The notes below the pieces were generated by a model that saw only the letters and a list, made by a program, of their open reading frames with translations, ran no database searches and had not been told where the DNA came from. DNA of 64,000 nucleotides from Arthrobacter sp. zg-Y1110 (GTDB lineage: Bacteria; Actinomycetota; Actinomycetes; Actinomycetales; Micrococcaceae), in assembly GCF_025244865.1 (NCBI RefSeq), contig NZ_CP104273.1, positions 62,001 through 126,000 of the forward strand, in the 5' to 3' direction. The position numbers were made by a program, and so were the translations under genes. Shown here one piece after another: positions 15,847 through 24,378 of the stretch (the first letter of the stretch is position 1; each line of letters begins with the position of its first letter).

Positions 15847-16971
15847 CTAGGCTGCGGCGGCTGTTACGCCGTAGCGCGTGTGGCTGAACAGTTCCATGAA
15901 CGCGTTCTTGAACACTGCGGGAATCCGCGTATCGGCAGGAACGTTGTTCACGAGCTTCTGTGCACCGGGCATAGCCACGTCGGGCTTGCCGTTGGAAGCG
16001 CAGGCGGTCAGGACCATAGCGGCCTTCTTCCAGTCCTCAGGGCGGGACAGGCCCATCGTCGTTACGGAGTTCACCAGCGAGAACAGGCGGTCGGCGCGGG
16101 TGTCGGACCAGTCGACGATGGACGGGTCCTGCAGTACCTTGGCCGGGTTGTAGAGGTCGTTGGCTTCCATCCAGACAAGCAGCTGGGTGGCGGCTCCGTC
16201 ACCGACAAGGCCTTTCAGGACGTACAGGGCGGCTTCGTCGTCGTCGGCTTCCAGCTGGGACAGGACGTTGATTGCGTTGGTCCAGGAGCGCGGGGAGGGC
16301 CATGCGCCGCCTGCCTGGGCCGGGTCGGTCGGGACCGGCGGGGTCAGCAGTTCGGGGCGGTGGCGCAGGAACGTGGTCACGGCACCGGCGACGGCAGCCT
16401 TGCGGGCAGTCGGGTCCTCGGCCAGCAGGGCACGCATGGACGGGTAGACCGTGTGGGCGAAGCCGGTGCCGACACCGTCCAGCCATTCGGCGGAGTCAAA
16501 GGCCCAGTCGATGTGCAGCATACGGTTGGCCATAGCGGCCGGGAGGTCGTAGGCATCCACTGCGGTTTCGGTCGGGTTCATAATGGCCACGAGTCCGACG
16601 TGGCCGCCCAGCCGGGTGTCGCCGACGAAACGCTCCTGGAATACGCGGAGCATGCCCTTCATCGTGGAGGGACCTGCGGTGTTGAACTCGTCGAACACGG
16701 CCAGGCCCTTTTCGGCGTTGTTCAGGTTTTCCACCCAGTTGAACGACGAGTAGCTGACAACGCCGTCGTTCTCGATCATCACGCCCAGGAAGTCGGTGGC
16801 TTCGCGGGTGGAGCCGATGATTACCTCGGGGTGGTAGCCCCAGCCCTCGGCCATTCCGGTGATCTTGGCGGTCTTTGCCTGGCCCGGCTCGCCCACAATG
16901 ACGACGGGGACGTTGGCGCGGACAGCGGCGGCAAGTGCGCGGTTGAAAGGTGAGGAAACGAGGTTAGCCAC
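15847..16971 (-). CDS. MoxR-type AAA+ ATPase
   Basis: The 374-residue protein has Walker A (IVGEPGQAKTAK) near residue 25, Walker B (GLAVFDEFNTA) near 95, sensor-1 region VAIMNPTE and an Arg-rich AAA lid later. It resembles the AAA_5/MoxR class, which works as a chaperone with a VWA-domain partner. Such a partner is encoded at 18737-20092, two genes upstream in the same direction. Walker A is GEPGQAKT instead of the more usual GxPGxGKT/S. The start is GTG after TAGGAG. The consensus class A element lies 46-77 bases upstream. Confidence 0.82.
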   Translation of the reverse strand: MANLVSSPFNRALAAAVRANVPVVIVGEPGQAKTAKITGMAEGWGYHPEVIIGSTREATDFLGVMIENDGVVSYSSFNWVENLNNAEKGLAVFDEFNTAGPSTMKGMLRVFQERFVGDTRLGGHVGLVAIMNPTETAVDAYDLPAAMANRMLHIDWAFDSAEWLDGVGTGFAHTVYPSMRALLAEDPTARKAAVAGAVTTFLRHRPELLTPPVPTDPAQAGGAWPSPRSWTNAINVLSQLEADDDEAALYVLKGLVGDGAATQLLVWMEANDLYNPAKVLQDPSIVDWSDTRADRLFSLVNSVTTMGLSRPEDWKKAAMVLTACASNGKPDVAMPGAQKLVNNVPADTRIPAVFKNAFMELFSHTRYGVTAAAA

Positions 16972-17017
16972 GGGGTTCTCCTAGAGAAAGTAATTTGGGC
17001 GGTTGCCCTGACATTCC

Positions 17018-17049
17018 CTATGTGTGCGGCGTTCGGGCAGTCTCTCACC
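17018..17049 (-). promoter_or_regulatory. Class A element of the MoxR-like gene
   Basis: Consensus GGTGAGA-N18-CACATAG. The TGA inside GGTGAGA is the stop codon of the upstream RNase H gene. Confidence 0.72.
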
Positions 17050-17983
17050 GCTCCTGAAGGGCAGCGCAGATTTCCCGGGCATCCTTGCGTACGGCGGCAA
17101 TCATCCGTGCGTTGGTCAGTTCGTCCACCTTCATTTCCCGGTTGCGGCGGGAGAGGACGGCCAGGCGGTCCGCCAGCTCGTTCAGGGGGTGGCCGTCGTG
17201 GCCGCGTACCCACTCGAAGCTGATGTTGATGCCGCGTGCGGATCCAAGGATGCGCCGGCACTCGGAGACTGAATCCGAGTCGTCGAACGCGTCGTGGGCA
17301 TCCCGGGAAACGCGGTCCAGCAGGTCCAGGGCCGGCTTGGAATCGGTGAGGACCTTCAGGGAACCGACGCCTTCACGCAGGATCGGGTGCAGGCTCAGGG
17401 TGGACTGCAGGCCCCGGCGGATGGCAGCAAGCTCGCCGGCACGGATGCCGCCGTGGGTGCTGACGGAAGTATAGGAGCCGATCACCGGGTCAGCGCCGTT
17501 GGAGTAGGCCAGGACCCAGCCGCAGCCGTTCACGGTCCGGCCCTTGCCGCGTGAGGAATCGCAGGCGATGGTCAGGTTCTCCACCATCCGCGATTCAACC
17601 TTGGCGATGGCTTCGCGGGCGGCGGCAAGTGCGGAGGGCGGGGCGTACAGGCCCGAGACGGGCAGTGCCGTCTTCGCCCGCAGCAGTTCGGCGGTCATCC
17701 AGTCGGAAGTGAAGACCTGGTCCAGTTCGCTCAGGGGCACGGCACGGGAAACCGCATCGGTGATCTGTGCGGCCAGCTGGCGGTTGGAGGGGTTGGATTC
17801 CTGATCGCCTGAAGGTCCGGAAATGACGGTGTCGCGTCCGGCGGCGTCCAGGGAATGCACGGCCCACCGGCACAGGTTCGGCTGGCGGTCCACGACAACG
17901 GTCACCCCGCGCCGTTCGGTGACGGCAGTGATAGCGGGGACGAAACGGCTCACCGGAGGGGCCGGCATGGGCATGGGGCTCAT
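17045..17983 (-). CDS. RNase H-fold protein
   Basis: The 312-residue protein has a C-terminal RNase HI-type domain (~135-290) with the D-E-D-D set: D in IACDSS, E in RAGELAAIRRGL, D in LTDSKPAL and D in LNELADRLA, plus RGHDGHPLNELAD, the usual HxG..N..AD region. The ~130-residue N-terminal part is also alpha/beta (VVVDRQPNLCRWAVHSLD...) and may be a degenerate second copy. It would cut RNA of RNA-DNA hybrids. The start overlaps the upstream stop (ATGA), with GGAGGAG in front. Confidence 0.75.
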   Translation of the reverse strand: MSPMPMPAPPVSRFVPAITAVTERRGVTVVVDRQPNLCRWAVHSLDAAGRDTVISGPSGDQESNPSNRQLAAQITDAVSRAVPLSELDQVFTSDWMTAELLRAKTALPVSGLYAPPSALAAAREAIAKVESRMVENLTIACDSSRGKGRTVNGCGWVLAYSNGADPVIGSYTSVSTHGGIRAGELAAIRRGLQSTLSLHPILREGVGSLKVLTDSKPALDLLDRVSRDAHDAFDDSDSVSECRRILGSARGINISFEWVRGHDGHPLNELADRLAVLSRRNREMKVDELTNARMIAAVRKDAREICAALQER

Positions 17984-18744
17984 CGTTCTCCTCCTGCAAG
18001 GTCGCTCAGGGTGATGGGTTTCAGGGATTTTTCAACGCGGAGCTGGTGCTCGGGCATGGATGCCATGAAGGCCATGGCCTCCCCGGGCGAGGAAAACTCC
18101 TGCTCGTGGGCCAGCGCATGAAGTGCGTGGTGCACACGGGCTTCCATTGCCGGGATTTGGGCCAGGATGTCTTCGGCCTGGGTCAGCAGGTCCACTCCGG
18201 GCAGCGGCGAGCCGAACTCGATGCGGAACATGCCGGCGGGGTCGTCGGGATCGGTGCCGCGCAGTGCGCGTTCCCAGATGATGCCCCGTGCGCCCCATTC
18301 GGTTGAGCTGATGCCCATCGGCCGGGACTGCCCGGTCGCTTCCTCGTCCCAGTAGGGGAAGTATTCGGCGATGCAGAGTTCGTCGATGCCCCGGGCGTAT
18401 TCCTCGTGGCCGTGGAAGGCCAGGAGCATGAGGTCCCCGGTGTCCGGGTCGTCAGTGAAGGCCATTGCCAGGTTGACGGTCGCGCAGTCGTGGTCCCCGG
18501 ACATGATGGAGGCAGCGTGCTCGGCCTGGGCGCTGAGCGCGTCGAACATGACGGACGACGGACGCTCAGCGCCTGCAAGGTCGGCTTCGTCCAGGATGCC
18601 GGCGGCGAAGCGGGCGATTTCGCGCAGCTCCAGCCGGTTCCTGATCGGTTCGGCCATGTTCCGCATGATGGCTGCCAGCTGCAGGGGGTCGGTTCCCCGG
18701 GGCAGGCGGTAGCCGTGCAGGATTGCCAGGTCGGGGTCAGTCAT
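17980..18744 (-). CDS. Unknown protein, paralogous to the product of 25204-26079
   Basis: The 254-residue soluble acidic protein shares with the 25204 gene product an N-terminal pattern YRLxxGxDPxxL...R.RL and the order of later segments, so the two are paralogues. No catalytic motif is recognised. It lies between the VWA and RNase H genes with overlaps at both ends, so is probably part of the MoxR/VWA operon. Confidence 0.65.
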   Translation of the reverse strand: MTDPDLAILHGYRLPRGTDPLQLAAIMRNMAEPIRNRLELREIARFAAGILDEADLAGAERPSSVMFDALSAQAEHAASIMSGDHDCATVNLAMAFTDDPDTGDLMLLAFHGHEEYARGIDELCIAEYFPYWDEEATGQSRPMGISSTEWGARGIIWERALRGTDPDDPAGMFRIEFGSPLPGVDLLTQAEDILAQIPAMEARVHHALHALAHEQEFSSPGEAMAFMASMPEHQLRVEKSLKPITLSDLAGGER

Positions 18745-20092
18745 TGCTCTTGACCTCGACAACATGGGCCCACTCGGGGATGTTTTCCTTCCAGTATTCG
18801 CCGCGCAGGTTCACCAGCAGGACGACAACGGGAACGGACGGGCGCTCGGTCGGCCAGTACGTCTCGCCGTCCGTGGCGATCACAATGACGGAGGGCTTGT
18901 TCTTGAGGTTGGACGCGTGGACGATTGCTTCGCCCATTTCCGTGCCGCCGCGGCCCTGGATTTCCGTGATGGAGTCCAGCCCGGCGAACTTCTTGGACTG
19001 GTGAACCTCGGTGTCGATGTCCGAAACGATCAGGTCGTCACCGCGGATGCCGAGCTTCTTGGCAATAGCGAGGACTTCGTTGGTCGCAAGGGCCAGGTCG
19101 TGGTCGTTCACGGAGCCGGAGGTGTCCCGGTAGAAGTGGACGGAGGGAACCGGCTTGATGTAGCCCGGTGCGATCACGCGGCCGATAACGCGGCCCTGGC
19201 GGTTGCGCAGGGTTTCATTCATGCGGCGGCGGTGGCGGCGGGCGTAGGTCGTATCGTGCTGGCCGAGCTTGAAAGCGACGGCGCGGCGGATGTAGGAGGC
19301 AAGCACGCGCTCCCACGGCGTAACCGACGGGGCGAGAATGTCATCGACGATCTGTGCGATACCGCCGGGAACCGAGCCGATGCCGTGCTGCTCCTGGTGC
19401 TGGCGGACGGATGCGGCGGTGGAGATACGAACCATCGTCTTTTCGGCGGTGCTGGCCGCAGGAGCCTTTCCCTGCATGTCGTCGTCACCAAGTTCAAAGC
19501 CGCCCTTGACCGAACCGGAACCGGAGCCGCAGCCCTTCATCGGCTGGCCGTTACCGTCGGTGGGCTGGCCCTGTCCGCTCTGGCCCTGGCCCTGCTGGGG
19601 CTTGCCGGCGCCGCTCTGGGGGCGCTTGGGCTGGGAAGCTGCCTTGCGGCGCAGGACCTCCATGTAGGTCAGCGGGGTCTGGTAGTCGGGCTGGCTGATC
19701 TGGGCGGCGAACACACCGTGGGCGGCAAGGGCTGCGCATCCGGCGTCCCGCAGGTCGTCGTTGATTGCCATATCCCCGGCAATGTTCCACATCCTGCGTT
19801 CTTCGTCGGTGACACCGGCAACCTCGGCCAGCATCGAGTGCTCGGCAAGGATGTGGGAGCACTCGTGGAGCAGGCCCTCGGCGCAGAACTGCGCTCCCAG
19901 GCCTTCGCACTTGTCGAAGTTGATGTAGACGCGCAGCCCATCATCGACGGCGAACGTGTCCACGGCCTGCGTATTCACCGGACGCAACGCAAAGAGGGTG
20001 GAGGCCATGTACGGCATGATCTGGAGCGCGGTTGCGCGCCATGCCTGAAACAGAAGCATCTGGGACTTGGAGGGAGTGGTGAGTGTGCTCAT
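18737..20092 (-). CDS. VWA-like protein with putative metallopeptidase domain (MoxR partner)
   Basis: The 451-residue protein resembles the DUF2201 family. The N-terminal domain has a zinc-protease-like HECSHILAEHS (HExxH, with H further on) near residue 82. A Gln/Gly-rich linker (~165-200) follows. The C-terminal VWA-like domain has the MIDAS-like DTSGS near 325 and ATDGE near 410. Proteins of this type pair with MoxR ATPases. ATG with GGAGG directly from the class A element. Confidence 0.8.
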   Translation of the reverse strand: MSTLTTPSKSQMLLFQAWRATALQIMPYMASTLFALRPVNTQAVDTFAVDDGLRVYINFDKCEGLGAQFCAEGLLHECSHILAEHSMLAEVAGVTDEERRMWNIAGDMAINDDLRDAGCAALAAHGVFAAQISQPDYQTPLTYMEVLRRKAASQPKRPQSGAGKPQQGQGQSGQGQPTDGNGQPMKGCGSGSGSVKGGFELGDDDMQGKAPAASTAEKTMVRISTAASVRQHQEQHGIGSVPGGIAQIVDDILAPSVTPWERVLASYIRRAVAFKLGQHDTTYARRHRRRMNETLRNRQGRVIGRVIAPGYIKPVPSVHFYRDTSGSVNDHDLALATNEVLAIAKKLGIRGDDLIVSDIDTEVHQSKKFAGLDSITEIQGRGGTEMGEAIVHASNLKNKPSVIVIATDGETYWPTERPSVPVVVLLVNLRGEYWKENIPEWAHVVEVKSND

Positions 20093-20097
20093 ACCTC

Positions 20098-20129
20098 CTA
20101 TGTGTGCGGCATCCGGCAGAGGTCTCACC
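20098..20129 (-). promoter_or_regulatory. Class A element of the VWA gene
   Basis: Consensus boxes with N18. TAGGAGGTATG puts the ribosome site immediately after the core. The TGA in GGTGAGA stops the upstream 77-aa gene. Confidence 0.75.
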
Positions 20130-20358
20130 GTGCCTGCGGCGGATCTCCTTCTTCCTGGCCGGCATCGGCTGCAGCTTCCTTCAGCGACCGGGCACGGGAA
20201 ATGCGCGTGCGTTCCTCCAGGTAGCCGCGGGGTTCGGCTTCACCCCCGTGGCAGGGGCAGTCGCACGGCGGGTTCGACCCGGTCTTGACGGGGCAGCCGC
20301 CGCGGACGCCGTCGGCGTCGCAGTCGTCGGTCATGCACCATCCGGTTTTGTTGCTCAT
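20125..20358 (-). CDS. Small Cys-rich protein, 77 aa
   Basis: The N-terminal half has six cysteines and a His (WCMTDDC, GGCP, PPCDCPCHGG), suggesting metal binding. The C-terminal half is charged and helical. ATG after AGGAAC. No family recognised. Confidence 0.55.
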   Translation of the reverse strand: MSNKTGWCMTDDCDADGVRGGCPVKTGSNPPCDCPCHGGEAEPRGYLEERTRISRARSLKEAAADAGQEEGDPPQAR

Positions 20359-20382
20359 GGGTTCCTGTTCTGGGACAGCAGT

Positions 20383-20417
20383 GTGCCGGGCCTGGACGGT
20401 GGGTCCGGACCCGGCAC
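20383..20417 (-). terminator. Hairpin after the HicA-like gene
   Basis: GTGCCGGG(T)CC with GG(C)CCGGCAC, no U-run. Possibly a weak terminator or mRNA-stabilising stem. Confidence 0.4.
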
Positions 20418-20428
20418 GGGGTGAAAAG

Positions 20429-20659
20429 TCAGTCGAGCCGGAATCCCGGCGGAAGGATGAGGCCGTTTCGCTTCAGGATGGAGAGCATGTTCTTCGATGC
20501 CCTCCAGTCCGATGCGGTGCCTGCGGCGTGGGTGACGGTTCGGCCGCTGGCGTCGAGGATGGCGATGTGTCCCTTGGCGGTGGGCGTGTAGTCCCAGTCC
20601 TGTTCGCGCAGGACGGGCTTTAGCTTGCGGAGGGACTTGGGTAGTTGTTTTGTGCTCAT
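20429..20659 (-). CDS. HicA-like small protein, 76 aa
   Basis: The size and pattern fit the HicA/dsRBD-like mRNA interferase fold: KLKPVLREQDWDY, then AKGHIAILDASGRTVTHAA (the position of the catalytic GSHH/kGsH His), then NMLSILKRNGL (usual sILkqaGl). No HicB antitoxin gene is adjacent, so it may be a toxin-derived RNA-binding protein. ATG with GGAGG from the class A element. Confidence 0.5.
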   Translation of the reverse strand: MSTKQLPKSLRKLKPVLREQDWDYTPTAKGHIAILDASGRTVTHAAGTASDWRASKNMLSILKRNGLILPPGFRLD

Positions 20660-20664
20660 ACCTC

Positions 20665-20696
20665 CTATGTGTGAGGCAGCCCCGGAGTCTCTCACC
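20665..20696 (-). promoter_or_regulatory. Class A element of the HicA-like gene
   Basis: GGTGAGA-N18-CACATAG. The core reads CCTCACACATAG, one change from consensus. Confidence 0.7.
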
Positions 20697-20727
20697 ACCT
20701 GGCCGGATGCCTTTTCCCGGGCAGACC

Positions 20728-20765
20728 AAAGCACCCCGCCAGGTGACAGCCGTGCGGGGTGCTTT
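20728..20765 (-). terminator. Terminator after the 20779 gene
   Basis: AAAGCACCCCGC pairs with GCGGGGTGCTTT. Confidence 0.85.
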
Positions 20766-20778
20766 GGGGGTTTTGGGG

Positions 20779-21876
20779 TCAGCCCTCGGTGGGAGCGCCT
20801 GCCAGTGCCACGTCCAGCGGAACCTCGCGGCCGCCGATGCGTTCCACGTCGCCGCCGAGCCAGCGCTTGTTTTTCAGGGCGCGGCCGCGGCTTTCAAAGA
20901 CGCCCTCAACTGCGTAGAGGACACCCTTTCCGGCCTTGGCACGGGAGATCATCAGGGGGCCTTCGCCGCGCTGGGACGGCATGTCCAGGACCGCGTGCAG
21001 GACCCCGCCGCCGAAGCGCAGGGATTCCAGCGTCGTGGTGGCAAGGGAGATACCGTCTGTCAGACGGACCTCGCGGCCCTCTTTGAGCTTGAACGGGGAG
21101 GACACCGAGGCCGTGAAATTCTTCTGGGCCACGTTCATCGGGACGAGCTTGCAGGACTGGCCGTCCATAGCGTGCAGCGCCAGCAGGCCGGGGTCCACGG
21201 CACGCAGTCCGTTGGCCTTGGCGTTGAACGCTTCGAGCATCTGGTAGACGTAAATGTCGGTGGAGATACCGGACCACTGGCAGTTGTCCATGAGCCGGGT
21301 TTCCAGGTCCATCATGCCCTTGACTGCCTTCTCGTAGCCGAGGGTGCCGGTGGTCTTGCCGGTGGAGGCAAGGTCGATCAGGGTGCGCAGGGCGGTCGGA
21401 AGCTTGTGCCCGGTCAGGCCGAACGCGGTGGCCCAGTCCTCCACGCTCTTTTCCTCCAGCCCGTCCTGCATCCAGTAACGGGTGGTGAGTGCTTCGGTCA
21501 GGATGGGCAGCTTCACGGAACCGGGCAGACCGCGGCTGATGCGCAGGCGGCGGGTCAGGGACTTGAAATCGTTGGAGGGCATGTTGTCGCCCATGACCAG
21601 GAGCTTGGAAAAGGTGTACGGGTCGGCAACGACGGTGCTGGTGCCCTCGCCGGTCAGCAGGGCAGCCAGCTTCTCCGGGGTGAGGGTTTCGGCAGTGGCT
21701 CCGTGCATGGAGCGGTAGGTCAGGGTCTTGGCACGCAGGTAGATCATGCCGGTGGCTTCGCAGCGCAGTCCGGGGAAGGCCGAGCGGTCCAGGGGCGCGT
21801 TCTGCGCAGCTGCGTCGAGCCGCTTCTCAGTTCGGTGAGCGGCGAGGAGTTCTTTGGGGGAGGCTGTGGCTGTCAT
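20779..21876 (-). CDS. Unknown protein, 365 aa
   Basis: No family recognised. It is soluble, without signal peptide, with mixed alpha/beta character and repeated charged helices. It is monocistronic: own class A element upstream, strong terminator downstream. It is transcribed divergently from the UPF1-like helicase, and both promoters share a 17-bp perfect inverted repeat. The divergent arrangement may mean joint function. Confidence 0.6.
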   Translation of the reverse strand: MTATASPKELLAAHRTEKRLDAAAQNAPLDRSAFPGLRCEATGMIYLRAKTLTYRSMHGATAETLTPEKLAALLTGEGTSTVVADPYTFSKLLVMGDNMPSNDFKSLTRRLRISRGLPGSVKLPILTEALTTRYWMQDGLEEKSVEDWATAFGLTGHKLPTALRTLIDLASTGKTTGTLGYEKAVKGMMDLETRLMDNCQWSGISTDIYVYQMLEAFNAKANGLRAVDPGLLALHAMDGQSCKLVPMNVAQKNFTASVSSPFKLKEGREVRLTDGISLATTTLESLRFGGGVLHAVLDMPSQRGEGPLMISRAKAGKGVLYAVEGVFESRGRALKNKRWLGGDVERIGGREVPLDVALAGAPTEG

Positions 21877-21881
21877 ACCTC

Positions 21882-21913
21882 CTATGTGTGCGGCAGACCC
21901 AGGCTTCCTCCCC
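21882..21913 (-). promoter_or_regulatory. Class A element of the 20779 gene
   Basis: Upstream box GGGGAGG, N18, CACATAG, then GGAGGTATG. Confidence 0.65.
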
Positions 21914-21957
21914 GCCCCGGCTGCCCTTTCGATGCGCTGTCTGCGGGTAATCCTGAC

Positions 21958-21989
21958 GGTGAGACTTCGCCCGGACGCCGCACACATAG
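21958..21989 (+). promoter_or_regulatory. Class A element of the UPF1-like helicase
   Basis: GGTGAGA-N18-CACATAG followed by GGAGGCATG. It faces away from the element at 21882-21913. Confidence 0.75.
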
Positions 21990-21994
21990 GAGGC

Positions 21995-23299
21995 ATGACA
22001 ACCATTGGACTTGACCTCTCAGACTTCGGCTTCGCGCCCGACGATGACTTCGACGAAACCGTAGTGCTGCCTGCCGGTGCCGCGGTAATCCCCGAAGGCC
22101 GCTCCCTCGTGGACGGTTCCGCACTGGCGAAGGCGCTCTACAGCGTGTGGTCCGGCGCTGCGGTCACGATTGTTGACTCCCCTCCCGGTGCAGGAAAGAC
22201 CACCCTGGTCACGGAGCTGACTGCTTACTTGAAGGAACGCTCGGACCTGAAAATCATCATCGCCTGCCCGACGCGGCGCGGTGCCTCCGACATTGCCGAG
22301 CGCATCGGTGCCGAACTGGGCCTGGACAAGGACGGCCAGCCGCAGATCGCCCTTGCCGTCAACGGCATGGAGCCCCCTCCCGGCGTAGCAAAGGGCGGTG
22401 TCGGTACCGGTGGACGGAACCTGCCCGTCGTCCGCACGGTTGCCTCCTGCAAGGCCTCCAATCCTCCGGTGTGCGACGTGATGATCGTTGACGAGGCATA
22501 CCAGGTGACGTTCGCGGATATTACTGCCGCAGCGGACAACGCCGAGCAGCTTCTCATGGTGGGCGACCCCGGACAGATCGGCCCTGTCGTCACCGCCGAC
22601 GTTTCCGCGTTCCGCGGCCACGACATTGCTCCGCAGATGCGTGCACCGGAAGTGTTCGCCAAGCAGGATTACACCGAGACCCACGCCTTGGAAACCACGT
22701 ACCGCCTGGGCCAGGAGACGGTTGATGCCATTTCCTGCCTGTACAAGTTCCCGTTCACCTCGGCCCGCCCCGACCGCTACCTGACTGACGAGGACGGGGA
22801 CCGCGTCTCGGAAATCGTCCCGATGCTCGTGGAGCCTGCAGCAACGTTCGACGACCTGCCGACCCTGGTCCAGGTTGCTGAATACGCCGCCGGCCTGATC
22901 GGTGTGGAACTCGTGGAGACAAGCCGGGACGGCGAGGCGTTCGCCCGTCCGCTGGAAGCAACCGACATTGCCATCGTGGTTGCCCACAACGCGCAGTCCT
23001 CCGGCATCACCGCAGTCCTGCGCTCCCTTGATGCCGAGGGGATCTTCGTCGGCACCGCTGACAAGATGCAGGGCGGCCAGTGGCACGCGGTAGTGGCCCT
23101 GGACCCGTTCATCGGCTACACCAACGCAGGCTCCCACCAGCTTGCTCCCGGCCGCCTGTGCGTCATGGCTTCGCGCCACATGACCCACCTGACCTGGGTG
23201 CATGACGGCAACTGGGAGACGGCGCTTCTGGACCCCGACATCGACCAGGAGGAAGCACGCCTTGGCCGCAAGGTCCGCTACGCCCTGACCGCCGAGTAG
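21995..23299 (+). CDS. SF1 (UPF1/Dna2-like) helicase-type ATPase
   Basis: The 434-residue protein has Walker A VDSPPGAGKTTL near residue 55, motif II IVDEAYQ near 160, motif III LLMVGDPGQIGPVV near 185, motif IV/V region TYRLGQETVD and GTADKMQGGQW, and motif VI ASRHMTHL. This is the full set of a minimal SF1B helicase without accessory domains. The residue after DEA is Y instead of the H/S more usual in UPF1. ATG with GGAGG seven bases upstream. Confidence 0.78.
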   Translation: MTTIGLDLSDFGFAPDDDFDETVVLPAGAAVIPEGRSLVDGSALAKALYSVWSGAAVTIVDSPPGAGKTTLVTELTAYLKERSDLKIIIACPTRRGASDIAERIGAELGLDKDGQPQIALAVNGMEPPPGVAKGGVGTGGRNLPVVRTVASCKASNPPVCDVMIVDEAYQVTFADITAAADNAEQLLMVGDPGQIGPVVTADVSAFRGHDIAPQMRAPEVFAKQDYTETHALETTYRLGQETVDAISCLYKFPFTSARPDRYLTDEDGDRVSEIVPMLVEPAATFDDLPTLVQVAEYAAGLIGVELVETSRDGEAFARPLEATDIAIVVAHNAQSSGITAVLRSLDAEGIFVGTADKMQGGQWHAVVALDPFIGYTNAGSHQLAPGRLCVMASRHMTHLTWVHDGNWETALLDPDIDQEEARLGRKVRYALTAE

Positions 23300-23332
23300 G
23301 GGCAGGCGGGTCGCCCGCTTCCCCGGCGCATG

Positions 23333-23366
23333 AAAAAGGACGGCTCCCGAAAGGGGGCCGTCCTTT
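23333..23366. terminator. Bidirectional terminator
   Basis: AAAAAGGACGGC pairs with GCCGTCCTTTG between the convergent helicase and small membrane protein genes. Confidence 0.85.
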
Positions 23367-23379
23367 GTGGTTTGGGGTC

Positions 23380-23562
23380 TTAGGCTGCTGCGGCCGCGGC
23401 TGCTTCTGCTTCAGCCACCTCGGTGCGGGCGCGGTAGCCGAGGTAGCCGGTGATGGCTACTAGCCCGAGGGCCAGGAGGGTGAGTCCGTTGTATGCCGGG
23501 TTCAGCAGGCCGATCAGTGCGGCGGCGGTCAGGAGGACGATTTGGGAGATTCGTGCGTTCAT
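23380..23562 (-). CDS. Small membrane protein, 60 aa
   Basis: Two hydrophobic segments (IVLLTAAALIGLLNPAY and LTLLALGLVAITGYLGY) and an Ala/Glu tail. ATG directly after a class A element, without a good ribosome site (TAGAAAACATG). Confidence 0.6.
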   Translation of the reverse strand: MNARISQIVLLTAAALIGLLNPAYNGLTLLALGLVAITGYLGYRARTEVAEAEAAAAAAA

Positions 23563-23567
23563 GTTTT

Positions 23568-23599
23568 CTATGTGTGCGGAGTGGCGCAGGTCTCTCACC
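23568..23599 (-). promoter_or_regulatory. Class A element of the 60-aa membrane protein
   Basis: Full consensus boxes, but the GGAGG extension is replaced by AAAA. This shows the element is conserved apart from the ribosome site. Confidence 0.72.
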
Positions 23600-23627
23600 A
23601 CTTCCGTTTGTGTGCGGCGCCGTTTGC

Positions 23628-23676
23628 CGGACGATGTACGAAAAACGGCCCCGGACCCTTTTTGGGCATTGTCCGT
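23628..23676. repeat. Imperfect inverted repeat, possible res-type recombination site
   Basis: CGGACGATG..CGAAAAACGG on one side and its imperfect inverse CCTTTTTGGGCATTGTCCG on the other, just upstream of the serine recombinase gene, where resolvases normally have their res sites and autoregulate. Confidence 0.45.
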
Positions 23677-23741
23677 AACCCATGCCCGAATCGGGACTGC
23701 ACCGGCGGCGGACCGGCAGCAGACCTGATACATTCCTTCGC

Positions 23742-24368
23742 ATGGGGAATCTTCTGGGCTATGCCCGCATGAGTACCGTCGACGAGCATCCTGATAGACA
23801 GGTGCAGGCCCTCACGGCGGCCGGCTGCACGCAGGTGTACACCGACCGCGCAACAGGGTCTCTTGAGCCGCGCCCCGAACTTGAAAAGCTCCTGTCGGAA
23901 CTGTCTTCGGGCGACACCATGGTGATCTGCAGCCTTGACCGGCCGGGCCGTTCCATGCGGCACATTCTGTCGCTGGTTGCCGGCCTTTCTGAGCGCGGTA
24001 TCGGGCTGCAGATCCTGGATGACGGGATCGACACCGAGGCCGCCGGCGGGTCAATGGTTTACAGCGTTTTCGCCGCCTTGACCGGGTTCGAACGAGCCCT
24101 GATCCGGGAGCGTACCAACGCCGCCCTTGCCGCGGCACGCGCCCGGGGACGGACCGGCGGGCGTCCTGCACTGCTTACTGAAGAGCAGACAGCCCAGGCC
24201 CGCGAAATGTACGCGCTCGGGGAAAAGACCGTATCCGAGATCGGTGAAGTGTTCGGCGTCAGCCGGACCACGGTCTACAGGGCCCTGGAACATAACGGAG
24301 ACGCACCCGTACCTCCGCGCCGGCCGACGCGCAGGCCGGTTCCGGAAAGGTCCGGCACCTCCTCCTAA
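23742..24368 (+). CDS. Small serine recombinase (resolvase/invertase family)
   Basis: The 208-residue protein has the catalytic domain starting LLGYARMSTVDE (the nucleophile Ser is in RMSTVD), then DRATGSLEPRPELEKLL, LDRPGRSMRHIL (active-site Arg region), FERALIRERTNAALAAARARGR and a C-terminal Hin-type HTH (TVSEIGEVFGVSRTTVYRAL). The length is normal for resolvases. It likely resolves multimers of the element or inverts a segment. Start ATG 23742 keeps the conserved N-terminus. Confidence 0.88.
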   Translation: MGNLLGYARMSTVDEHPDRQVQALTAAGCTQVYTDRATGSLEPRPELEKLLSELSSGDTMVICSLDRPGRSMRHILSLVAGLSERGIGLQILDDGIDTEAAGGSMVYSVFAALTGFERALIRERTNAALAAARARGRTGGRPALLTEEQTAQAREMYALGEKTVSEIGEVFGVSRTTVYRALEHNGDAPVPPRRPTRRPVPERSGTSS

Positions 24369-24378
24369 CGGGCCGCGG

